From the NCBI GenBank assembly GCA_900320585.1, contig ONSV01000018.1, forward strand, positions 1 through 38,077: a stretch of 38,077 bases of DNA, read 5' to 3'. Both the position numbers and the translations under genes were made by a program. This DNA is from an uncultured Prevotellaceae bacterium. Lineage in GTDB: Bacteria > Bacteroidota > Bacteroidia > Bacteroidales > Bacteroidaceae. The notes under the pieces were generated by a model. The model was not told where the DNA came from. It saw only the letters and a list, made by a program, of their open reading frames with translations, and did no database searches. Below, in pieces: positions 15,285 through 22,028 of this stretch (positions are counted from its first letter, which is position 1; every line of letters starts with the position of its first letter).

Positions 15285-16190
15285 TTATAAATTTTGGTTG
15301 AAAAGAACGGAGTCGTTCTCGCCGAGCATGTGGAAGAACTCGCGCGCGGCTCTTTTCACGTAGGCATTCTTCAGTTGGTGGATGCAGCCATGCATTTGCT
15401 TTTCGGGCGTATCGATGTCGGTAATGGGGATGGCTTTCAGACCAGGTTCTGCCACTACCGTGCTTTCGCTGAGCAAGGTGACATAGTTTGACTTCCGTAT
15501 CAGTCTGAACATCAGGTATACCGTGTTCATCTCGACCTTGATACGGAAGTTGTATTCCGTCTGCGCGATGGCACGCTCGAAGGCACTGCGGGCCTGAGTG
15601 CCCTTCTTTGTTAGGGCCAGGTCATATTTCTGAAGCTCTTCGAAGGTAATGGAGGTGCGATTGGCCAATGCGTGGCGGTCGTTGACGATGGCTGCCAGAC
15701 GGTGATGGAACAGCACCTGGCTGTCGATCCTGGGATTGGGTGTGGTGGGCTTGAAGGCAAGCACGAAGTCAAGCTCATGGTTCTCAAGGCGCGCAATCAG
15801 GTCGGCCATTGTCGATTGGGTGACGTTCATCTTGACATGGGGATGCTCTCTTAGGAAAGCAGTGACGGTCTCCGCTATGATGCTGGCGAAGGAGAAGGTG
15901 ACCCCGATGTTCAGTTCTCCACCCGTCAGGTTCTTCAATTCCTCAAGCCTTTGCAAGCAGTTGTCGGCCGAATGGAGTGTCTCTTTGGCAAGAGGCAGCA
16001 ATTCCTGACCTGCCTCGGTGAGTATCACCTCATGGCTGTTTCTCTGAAACAAGGGTTGTTGCAGCTCATTCTCCAGTTGCAGAATCTGATGCGAAAGGGT
16101 GCTCTGGCTGATGAACAGTTCTTTGGAAGCTGTTGAGAAGTTGAGCGTCTCAGCAAGCTTGACGAAATATTTCAATTGTCTTAGTTCCAT
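15285..16190 (-). CDS. LysR-family transcriptional regulator
   Basis: A 301-residue LysR-type regulator. The N-terminal winged helix-turn-helix (residues 1-60) has the classical pattern MELRQLKYFVKLAETLNFS...ISQSTLSHQILQLE. The effector-binding domain runs from about 90 to 290, with the usual GELNIGVTFSF opening. It is most like the CynR/OxyR-type group in overall layout, but no redox cysteines are apparent in the effector domain. It is divergent from a 32-residue membrane microprotein, and the shared intergenic region holds inverted repeats that fit LysR boxes. The likely target is therefore that small gene; the effector is unknown. Confidence 0.92.
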   Translation of the reverse strand: MELRQLKYFVKLAETLNFSTASKELFISQSTLSHQILQLENELQQPLFQRNSHEVILTEAGQELLPLAKETLHSADNCLQRLEELKNLTGGELNIGVTFSFASIIAETVTAFLREHPHVKMNVTQSTMADLIARLENHELDFVLAFKPTTPNPRIDSQVLFHHRLAAIVNDRHALANRTSITFEELQKYDLALTKKGTQARSAFERAIAQTEYNFRIKVEMNTVYLMFRLIRKSNYVTLLSESTVVAEPGLKAIPITDIDTPEKQMHGCIHQLKNAYVKRAAREFFHMLGENDSVLFNQNL

Positions 16191-16225
16191 ATCAGATGCA
16201 AAGTAACTGCTTTTCCTTGGAAATA

Positions 16226-16285
16226 CAAAATATCTATTGAAGATTTTGTTCGCAACCCTATGTGGCTATCGATATTTTCGATAGC
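16226..16285. promoter_or_regulatory. Candidate LysR-type operators
   Basis: GCTATCGA (16265-16272) and TCGATAGC (16278-16285) form a perfect 8-bp inverted repeat around TATTT. Its centre contains T-N11-A, the LysR box form. A second, imperfect repeat, ACAAAATATC against AAGATTTTGT, lies at about 16226-16250. Both sit between the divergent starts of the LysR gene (16190) and the microprotein (16411). Confidence 0.55.
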
Positions 16286-16337
16286 AGCATTTCGTTTTTC
16301 TTGAGGTGAAGGATGCTCAACTATTCATAACCATTGC

Positions 16338-16368
16338 TTGATTTTGACTTGAAACAGATGTAATTTTG
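16338..16368 (+). promoter_or_regulatory. Promoter of the microprotein gene
   Basis: TTG (16338-16340), 20 bases, then TAATTTTG (16361-16368). The -7 box is a full match to TAnnTTTG. The predicted leader is about 35-40 bases to the ATG at 16411 and has a purine-rich stretch (AAAGAATAGAAAG) directly before the start. Confidence 0.7.
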
Positions 16369-16410
16369 CATCATCAAAACGAACATTACAAACTTTAAAA
16401 GAATAGAAAG

Positions 16411-16509
16411 ATGAATACAACAGCAATAATCACAATCGTGGCAATGAGTTTGGTAAGTTACCTTTTCTGTGTTTGGATGACTCGTCACGACAATCTGGAA
16501 GTGAAATAA
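16411..16509 (+). CDS. 32-residue single-pass membrane microprotein
   Basis: ATG at 16411 to TAA at 16507-16509 encodes 32 residues: MNTTAIITIVAMSLVSYLFC, then VWMTRHDNLEVK. Residues 4-22 form one hydrophobic helix and the tail is polar and charged. The gene has its own Bacteroidetes promoter upstream and two stem-loops downstream, the second a strong terminator, and it is divergent from a LysR regulator with operator-like palindromes between. The start resembles the short accessory subunits of sodium/amino-acid symporters (MetS type), but no transporter is adjacent, so that is a guess. It could instead be a stress or signalling peptide, or a regulated leader peptide. Confidence 0.6.
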   Translation: MNTTAIITIVAMSLVSYLFCVWMTRHDNLEVK

Positions 16510-16558
16510 ACAGCATCCTTTTGCCCAGCGACATCCATTCATGCCGCATATATACAAT

Positions 16559-16591
16559 AAGAGCATTACTCCTTGAGGGAGTAGTGCTCTT
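16559..16591. terminator. First stem-loop after the microprotein gene
   Basis: AAGAGCATTACTCC (16559-16572) pairs with GGAGTAGTGCTCTT (16578-16591) around TTGAG, with one wobble pair. It is followed by CATTTTATCC, a weak T-tract. Read from the other strand it follows the glutaminyl cyclase gene, so it could act in both directions. Confidence 0.65.
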
Positions 16592-16597
16592 CATTTT

Positions 16598-16634
16598 ATC
16601 CACACTCCCAGACGCTGGGAATGTGGATTTTTTT
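16598..16634 (+). terminator. Second stem-loop: strong intrinsic terminator
   Basis: ATCCACACTCCCA (16598-16610) pairs with TGGGAATGTGGAT (16616-16628), one mismatch, loop GACGC. A run of seven T ends at 16634. This is a canonical plus-strand terminator and the only annotated plus-strand gene it can serve is the microprotein. Confidence 0.8.
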
Positions 16635-16653
16635 GTCTGGAGTATAGAACGTC

Positions 16654-17655
16654 TTATTCCGTGAACAATACTTGGATGACTGTCTGGCCAACGGCCTTCA
16701 GCGTGTTGCTGTCGATATGGTCCATATCGTCGCTCACGGTATGCCAGGTGGGGCCGAAGGAACTCTCCTGGCTGTCGGGGTAATAGGGGATGATGTCGAC
16801 AGTGGGAATGCCCGCCTTCTCGTTGACGGGAAGATGGTCGTCGGTGATGGCCCCACCTAAAGACCGTGGGAAATACTGGCTGTAGCCGGCGGCATGAGCG
16901 GCGTTCCACACTTTTTCGACGATGGCAGGAGCATATTTCTTCGACATGCGCTCTTGGTAGAACTCAGCCCCTTGTCCACCCACCATGTCGAGCAGGATGC
17001 CGAAAATGGTGGTATAAGGCTTCGTGCCATAGTTGACGGCCCAGTATTGAGCACCCAAGGCCCATGAGTTCTCGTCGGAGCGGTCGCTCCACAAGGGCAC
17101 TCCCCAGTCCTCGGCATCGAAGCATACGAAGTCGACACCCAGGTCGAGCGAGTCGGCCATCTGCAGCTGCCGGGCCACTTCTATCATCACCGCCACGCCA
17201 CTGGCTCCGTCGTTGGCCGCCATCACCGGCTTGCGCCAGTTGGTGCTGTCGGGGTCGTTGTCGGCCCAGGGCCGGCTGTCCCAGTGGGCGCAGAGCAAGA
17301 TGTGCCTGGGTTTGTCGGCTTGGTAGTGGGCGATGATGTTGGTGGCGCGCAGCGGTGTGCCATCGAAGCCATGGAGGGTGGTCTTCTGTGTCTCCACCTC
17401 GCAGCCATACTGCTTGAATTTCTCGATGATCCATGCCTCACACTGGTCGTGGGCGTCGCTGTTCATCGTGCGCGGCCCGAATGCGCACTGGCCATAGCAG
17501 AAAGCCAGTGCCGAGTCGGCATCGAACTGCGGTCCCTTGGGGTCGACGGTGATGGGTTCGAGGATTTCTTTCTTGCCATGATTGCAAGATGCCGCTCCTA
17601 AGAGGATGAAGAGCACCGCGGCCAGGGTGCAGCTGATGAGATATCGCTTGGTCAT
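16654..17655 (-). CDS. Glutaminyl-peptide cyclotransferase (M28-type glutaminyl cyclase)
   Basis: A 333-residue exported protein with an N-terminal hydrophobic segment and Cys24 in AASC, so it may be a lipoprotein. The M28-like catalytic fold shows candidate single-zinc ligands Asp149 (AANDGASG), Glu182 (FDAEDWG) and His305 (PTWHTVSDD), with HWDSRPW at 124-130. These match the Bacteroidetes glutaminyl cyclases known from oral species, which cyclise N-terminal Gln of proteins to pyroglutamate after signal peptide removal. An aminopeptidase of the same family is the alternative, but the glutaminyl cyclase context motifs fit better. It is third in the lrp/C26-M19 operon, 33 bases after the fusion gene. 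Confidence 0.88.
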   Translation of the reverse strand: MTKRYLISCTLAAVLFILLGAASCNHGKKEILEPITVDPKGPQFDADSALAFCYGQCAFGPRTMNSDAHDQCEAWIIEKFKQYGCEVETQKTTLHGFDGTPLRATNIIAHYQADKPRHILLCAHWDSRPWADNDPDSTNWRKPVMAANDGASGVAVMIEVARQLQMADSLDLGVDFVCFDAEDWGVPLWSDRSDENSWALGAQYWAVNYGTKPYTTIFGILLDMVGGQGAEFYQERMSKKYAPAIVEKVWNAAHAAGYSQYFPRSLGGAITDDHLPVNEKAGIPTVDIIPYYPDSQESSFGPTWHTVSDDMDHIDSNTLKAVGQTVIQVLFTE

Positions 17656-17688
17656 TTTATAACAATCGTAATGGATGAGGGGGTAGAT

Positions 17689-19524
17689 TTATTTGGCCAT
17701 GGCCTGTACCTGTGCCATGACGCGCAGCCAGTTGCCACCCCAGATTTTCTGGATGTCGCGCTCACTGTATTTGTTCTTCAGCAGCGCCAAGGTGAAGTTG
17801 ATGATCTCTGACGAGTCGGCAAGGCCTATCACGCCGCCGTCGCCATCGAAGTCGGTGCCCAGGCCCACATGGTCGATGCCCATGATGCGCACGGCGTGGT
17901 TGAGGTGCTCGATGGCATCGCGGATGGTAGCATCGCCCTCCTTGCGCAGGAATCCCCCATAGAGGGTGATATGCGCCACACCGCCTTTCTTGGCCAGTGC
18001 GCGGAGCTGGTCGTCGGAGAGGTTGCGGGGCACGTCGCAGAGCGCCTTGCACGAGCTGTGGCTGCACACGATGGGCGCCTTGCTGATCTCCATCGCGTCG
18101 TAGAAGCTCTGCTCGCTGGCGTGACTCAGGTCTACCATGATGCCCTCGCGGTTCATCTCGCGTATCACCTTCTCGCCGAACTTGCTCACGCCGTGGTTGG
18201 TGTCGCAGCCCTTGGCACTGTCGCAGATGTCGTTGTCGCCGTTATGGCACAGGGTGATGTACACCACCCCCCGCTGGGCGAAATGCTTGATGTTGGCCAC
18301 ATCGTGGTTGAGCGCGATGCCATTCTCGATGCCAAACATGATCGACTTGCGGTTCTTGCGCTTGTCCTCGAAGAGGTCGGCAGGGGTGCGGGCAATGCTG
18401 ATATACTTGCGGTTGCTGCGCACGATGGCCTCTATCTTGTCGAAGATGAAGTCGGCATACTCCATGGGAGTGTTGACGTCGAAATGCACCTTCGACGAGA
18501 AACTCTCGCCCATCTTGGGCTGTGGCAGGTAGGCGGCCATGATGACGGCATCCTGCCGACCGTCGGTCATCTTGTGCAGGTCGACGAGGATTCGCGGGTC
18601 GCGCTGGTCGAACTTGACATCCTGATGGAAGAACATCGGGGTGTCGACATGGGTGTCGAGCGTGAGGATACGGTCGTGCAACCGCTTGGCGAGATGGAAG
18701 TTGCCAGCTTGTGCCACAAGCCACTCGAAGAGCTGGAGCCCCTCGGCCTCCATGCACTCGGGATGCCACTGCACACCGAGAATGGGCTTGAACTCACAAC
18801 TCTCGATGGCCTCTATCACGCCATCGGGCGACTTGGCGGTCACCTTGAACCGCTTGCCGGGGTCGGCCACAGCTTGGTGGTGGAAAGAGTTGACATAGAG
18901 CTTGTCGCTCTTGTAGATGCGGTAGAGCATGGAGTCTTGTTCCACGGTCACGGAGTGGGTGGGCAGATTGCGGTCGCTGTCCTGCGAGTGCTTGATGTAG
19001 ACGGGTTTGGAGGGTGCCGTCTCCTGTGTTTTTTTCGATTTCTTCTTGTCGGTGGCATCATCGGTAGCCGCTGTCTCCTGCAGGGCCACGTCGATGTCTT
19101 GCATCACCTTTCCGCCAAGGGCGATGGCCAGCGTCTGTATGCCGCGGCAGATGCCGAGGATGGGAATCTGCCGGTTGTAGGCCAGTTGTGTGATGAGCAG
19201 TTCGGGCAGGTCGCGGGCGGCATTGATATGGTGGAGTTGCGGCAGAGGCTCCTCGCCGGCCCAGAGGGGGTTGAAGTCGGCACCGCCGGTGAGCAGCAGG
19301 GCATCGATGCCTGCGAGGGTGCTCACGATGATGTCTTTGTCGGCCACGGGTGGGATGAGCACAGGTGTGCCACCTGCGTCTACCACCTGCTGGTAGTAGG
19401 CTTTGGCCAAGGTGGCCTCGCCGTTCCAGAAATTGGATGTGATACCGATGATGGGTTTGCGTTTGCCCTCGGGAAACGCGGCGTAGATATTGTTGAGATG
19501 TGCGTTAAGGTCGAAAGAGGTCAT
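17689..19524 (-). CDS. Fused peptidase C26 (gamma-glutamyl hydrolase-like) and M19 membrane-dipeptidase-like protein
   Basis: A 611-residue two-domain protein without a signal peptide. Residues of about 22-275 are a class-I glutamine-amidotransferase-like C26 domain: nucleophile Cys126 (GICRG), His254 and Glu256 (QWHPE). An acidic/lysine-rich insertion lies at about 150-175. Residues of about 285-605 are an M19 renal-dipeptidase-like domain with all expected metal ligands: His292 and Asp294 (THVDTP), Glu400 (GIENG), His468 (LSHAS), His489 (CSHSS), and Asp558 near the end. Both active sites look intact. C26 enzymes cut gamma-glutamyl bonds and M19 enzymes cut dipeptides such as Cys-Gly, so sequential breakdown of gamma-glutamyl peptides is a reasonable inference. 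It is 12 bases downstream of lrp. Confidence 0.9.
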   Translation of the reverse strand: MTSFDLNAHLNNIYAAFPEGKRKPIIGITSNFWNGEATLAKAYYQQVVDAGGTPVLIPPVADKDIIVSTLAGIDALLLTGGADFNPLWAGEEPLPQLHHINAARDLPELLITQLAYNRQIPILGICRGIQTLAIALGGKVMQDIDVALQETAATDDATDKKKSKKTQETAPSKPVYIKHSQDSDRNLPTHSVTVEQDSMLYRIYKSDKLYVNSFHHQAVADPGKRFKVTAKSPDGVIEAIESCEFKPILGVQWHPECMEAEGLQLFEWLVAQAGNFHLAKRLHDRILTLDTHVDTPMFFHQDVKFDQRDPRILVDLHKMTDGRQDAVIMAAYLPQPKMGESFSSKVHFDVNTPMEYADFIFDKIEAIVRSNRKYISIARTPADLFEDKRKNRKSIMFGIENGIALNHDVANIKHFAQRGVVYITLCHNGDNDICDSAKGCDTNHGVSKFGEKVIREMNREGIMVDLSHASEQSFYDAMEISKAPIVCSHSSCKALCDVPRNLSDDQLRALAKKGGVAHITLYGGFLRKEGDATIRDAIEHLNHAVRIMGIDHVGLGTDFDGDGGVIGLADSSEIINFTLALLKNKYSERDIQKIWGGNWLRVMAQVQAMAK

Positions 19525-19536
19525 GGTGTCGTGGAG

Positions 19537-20007
19537 TTATTCGTCAGTTTTCACGGGAATCTCGCGCTTGATGCTCTGCTCAAGCGAGATGAGCGTCTCG
19601 GTGGCCACCACGCCGGGGATGCTCTGGAGCTGGCTGTTGAGCAGTTCCATGAGTTGCTCGTTGTCGCGTGCGTAGAGTTTCACGAGCATGGTGTATGGAC
19701 CGGTGGTGAAGTGGCACTCCACAATCTCGGGTATATGGATGAGGCGCTCGCATACGGTCTTGTACATGCTTCCGCGCTCGAGGGTGATGCCCACATAGGT
19801 GCAGGTGGAATAGCCCAGGCTCTTGGGGTTGATGTCGAAGCCACTGCCGGTGATGACGCCATTCTCGATGAGGTGTTGCACACGCTGGTGGATGGCAGCC
19901 CTCGACACATTGCACTCCGCAGCCACATCCTTGAATGGGATGCGGGCGTTTTTAGAGAGAATGCCGAGGATTTTCTTGTCCAGATTGTCGATTTTGTCTA
20001 TTGCCAT
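19537..20007 (-). CDS. Lrp/AsnC-family transcriptional regulator
   Basis: A 156-residue regulator. The N-terminal helix-turn-helix (about 8-55) has the pattern LDKKILGILSKNARIPFKDVA...VSRAAIHQRVQHL. The C-terminal RAM/AsnC effector domain (about 68-145) has the usual beta-alpha-beta layout with GPYTMLVKLYARDNEQL. Members sense amino acids and control amino-acid or peptide metabolism. It heads an operon with the C26-M19 fusion and a glutaminyl cyclase, which makes these the likely targets together with itself. Its promoter faces away from the candidate small RNA. Confidence 0.93.
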   Translation of the reverse strand: MAIDKIDNLDKKILGILSKNARIPFKDVAAECNVSRAAIHQRVQHLIENGVITGSGFDINPKSLGYSTCTYVGITLERGSMYKTVCERLIHIPEIVECHFTTGPYTMLVKLYARDNEQLMELLNSQLQSIPGVVATETLISLEQSIKREIPVKTDE

Positions 20008-20063
20008 ATCGATTTTTGTTTTTAGTGTTTGGTTTTTCTTGCCTCAGGTTGACATATTGAAAG

Positions 20064-20094
20064 CAAATTTAGGCAATTCCTATGGATTGGGCAA
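20064..20094 (-). promoter_or_regulatory. Promoter of the lrp operon
   Basis: The complement gives TTG (20092-20094), a 20-base spacer and TAAATTTG (20064-20071). The leader to the ATG at 20007 is about 50 bases. It is divergent from the small RNA promoter at 20184-20215, so one region could control both. Confidence 0.7.
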
Positions 20095-20183
20095 CTTTTT
20101 CCGCATTATTTTCTGAATATTGTCTGTTATGACTGACATTTTACCGCGTTTTGCTTACGGAAAAGGGAGATTCGTTGAGAAAA

Positions 20184-20215
20184 TTTGCCCATGACGAAGA
20201 GTGACGCTATCTTTG
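20184..20215 (+). promoter_or_regulatory. Promoter of the candidate small RNA
   Basis: TTTG (20184-20187), exactly 20 bases, then TATCTTTG (20208-20215): a full match to the Bacteroidetes -33/-7 consensus with no annotated plus-strand gene downstream. Transcription would start at about 20219-20222. Confidence 0.7.
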
Positions 20216-20219
20216 CATC

Positions 20220-20342
20220 ATGAAATTCACTCAGCGGAGCATAGTTTCAAATGTTTTAAGATTAGTTTTGGTTAATAGGTTTATTTTTAGGTTAAAAAAG
20301 ATTCTTTTCAGGTGGTGGTATGTGAATACCGTCACCTTTTTT
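20220..20342 (+). ncRNA. Candidate small RNA of about 120 nt
   Basis: A consensus promoter ends at 20215 and a terminator ends at 20342. The 120 bases between are AT-rich, unlike the neighbouring genes. The terminator stem is GGTG, GT, GGTAT (20311-20321) against ATACC, GT, CACC (20326-20336) with loop GTGA and an internal GT/GT mismatch, followed by six T. An in-frame ATG at 20220 could encode a basic, hydrophobic peptide reading on past the terminator, so a leaderless peptide is the alternative; termination would cut its frame. I see no match to 6S RNA, tmRNA or RNase P RNA. The 361-base gap 20008-20368 otherwise holds only the two promoters. Confidence 0.5.
20311..20342 (+). terminator. 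Intrinsic terminator of the candidate small RNA
   Basis: A 9-bp interrupted stem, GGTG and GGTAT with ATACC and CACC, plus a run of six T at 20337-20342. Read on the minus strand no comparable T-run follows directly, which argues against it serving the LOG gene that ends at 20369. Confidence 0.65.
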
Positions 20343-20368
20343 CTTGTTCTTTTGTCTTTTTCTTCAAC

Positions 20369-20911
20369 CTATGGCTCAAGGTGCTCAATGCAGGCCCTTA
20401 CCTCGTCGAGCGAGTGGGCGAAGGTGATGAGGCGGTGGTAGTCGCCACGCATCAGCCCTTGCTGTTGCAGGTGGTCGAGCATCGACTCGAGGGGCTGCCA
20501 GAAATGGGCCATGTCGTAGACCACCACCTGCTTGGCATGACAGCCCAGGGTGGCTTGCGCCGCCATGGAGAACACCTCGTCGAGGGTGCCGATGCCGCCA
20601 GGCAGGGCCAGGGCAACGTCGCTATGCGTGAGCATCAGTTGCTTACGCTCGTCGAGGGTATCACAGCCGATGAGCGTGTCGATGTATCTCGAGGCATGGC
20701 CGCCTTTCTCCAGTATCGAGGGCACTACGCCCACCACCTGTCCGCCGTTCTCGTGCACTGCCCGTGCCACACACTCCATCAGTCCCATGTCGCAGCCCCC
20801 ATACACCAGGGTGTGCCCGTTGAGGCCCATCCATCGCCCGAGTGCTGCCGTCTGCTCGAAGAAGACGGGGTTGATATGCTGGTTGGCAGAACAGAAAACA
20901 CTGATACGCAT
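20369..20911 (-). CDS. LOG-family protein (nucleoside 5'-monophosphate phosphoribohydrolase-like)
   Basis: A 180-residue Rossmann-like protein with the LOG signature PGGIGTLDE (about 107-115) and the upstream YGGCDMGLM nucleotide-binding loop. Older annotations call this family lysine decarboxylase; characterised members release the base from cytokinin riboside or other nucleoside monophosphates. The ATG at 20911 is preceded by a good AAGGAG at 6 bases and lies 2 bases after the acyltransferase stop. An upstream in-frame extension runs inside that gene and was rejected. It appears to be the last gene of the pfkB-FDP-acyltransferase-LOG run. Confidence 0.9.
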   Translation of the reverse strand: MRISVFCSANQHINPVFFEQTAALGRWMGLNGHTLVYGGCDMGLMECVARAVHENGGQVVGVVPSILEKGGHASRYIDTLIGCDTLDERKQLMLTHSDVALALPGGIGTLDEVFSMAAQATLGCHAKQVVVYDMAHFWQPLESMLDHLQQQGLMRGDYHRLITFAHSLDEVRACIEHLEP

Positions 20912-20913
20912 GG

Positions 20914-22008
20914 TTATCTCCTTCCTCCCATAAGGATATAAGTGATGAAAGGCAGGCGGGTGCGCATGAGCCAGTAGAAGAGCAGGCCAAGGAACACCAT
21001 GACGGCCACTGCGAGCACGTAGTAGAGCAATGCCAGCCATGCGCTATGTGGTGTGAGGGCACTGATTTGGAGCAGCCAGATGATGAATCCGAGCACCATG
21101 TAGTGGTAGGAGAAGATGAAGAAGCTGCCGTTGGCGAGCGTCATGTTCACATACCAGGAGCCGGCACGCACCATGACCGTGGTGAACGAGATGACGAAGA
21201 TGAGTCCCACCACATACTCCAGCCGGTAGATGAACTCGCAGGGAATGAGTTGCTCGATGCCGATGACTATGGCCAGCACGATGAATGAAGGCAGGGCATA
21301 GGGCAGCATGGCCACGATAAACTCTTTTTTCTTGATACCGAAATAAGCCCCATAGGCGAAGAAGAGCCACCCGTCGGGGTTGATGGCTGTGAGGTGCGGG
21401 CAGTATCCCAAGCCGAAAATGATGGCGAGGAACAGCAGGTAGCGCACCAGTGGCCTGCGCCCGGAGAGGATGATGAACCACTTCACGGCGAAGTAGATGA
21501 GTGGCGAGCATACCATGGTGACCATGAGGTCGCGCACGAACCAGAACTGCACGGCTATGGGCGCGGTGATGCTGTTGCCACCAGCGATGAGCGAGATGTC
21601 CCAGAACGATTTCAACCCGTCGGTGAAGGTAAGGTTGTCGTAGGGGATGCCGAGGATGGGAATCTTGCCGGCGAAGAGGCCGATGATGATGACGAGGAGC
21701 AGATAGAGCAGGTTCCAGAGCACGAACGGAACGAGCAGCGACTGGAACCTGTGGATGAGTTTCTTCACATAGATGTCGGAAGAGAACTGTCCGGTCTTGA
21801 AGAACAGGTATCCGGCGATGAAGAAGGATATCGGGAAGACGATGGGTGCTATCCGCTGCGAGAAGATATTGATGAAATGGCTGGCAAAAGGCAATGAAGC
21901 CCACTCCTCGCCCAAGGTGGTGAAGTTGCAATGCAGGAACAACAGCAGCACCAGGAGCGGGAAGCGCATGAAGGCGATGACTTTGGATTGCAAGTCGGTG
22001 GGCTTCAT
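20914..22008 (-). CDS. Acyltransferase-3 family membrane protein
   Basis: A 364-residue polytopic membrane protein with about ten hydrophobic helices. The start has the family pattern KVIAFMRFPLLVLLLFLHCN, in which the Arg and the later His (Arg15 and His26) are the conserved pair. Family members O-acetylate or otherwise acylate sugars of peptidoglycan, capsule or lipopolysaccharide. Nothing here indicates the acceptor. It starts 20 bases after the flavodiiron gene ends, on the same strand. Confidence 0.8.
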   Translation of the reverse strand: MKPTDLQSKVIAFMRFPLLVLLLFLHCNFTTLGEEWASLPFASHFINIFSQRIAPIVFPISFFIAGYLFFKTGQFSSDIYVKKLIHRFQSLLVPFVLWNLLYLLLVIIIGLFAGKIPILGIPYDNLTFTDGLKSFWDISLIAGGNSITAPIAVQFWFVRDLMVTMVCSPLIYFAVKWFIILSGRRPLVRYLLFLAIIFGLGYCPHLTAINPDGWLFFAYGAYFGIKKKEFIVAMLPYALPSFIVLAIVIGIEQLIPCEFIYRLEYVVGLIFVISFTTVMVRAGSWYVNMTLANGSFFIFSYHYMVLGFIIWLLQISALTPHSAWLALLYYVLAVAVMVFLGLLFYWLMRTRLPFITYILMGGRR

Positions 22009-22028
22009 CTGAAATCCTGTTCAGTTTC

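Noticed and set aside
17869-20025. A 718-codon open frame on the plus strand opposite the C26-M19 fusion and lrp
   Set aside because: It is antisense to two genes with complete catalytic and DNA-binding motifs. Its translation is low-complexity (Val, Leu, Gly, His, Asp-rich), as expected from the complement of GC-rich codons, and it has no recognisable domain or promoter.
20220-20441. A 73-codon plus-strand frame after the 20184-20215 promoter
   Set aside because: The terminator at 20311-20342 would end the transcript inside the frame, and the last 30 codons are antisense to the LOG gene. Kept only as the alternative reading of the candidate small RNA.
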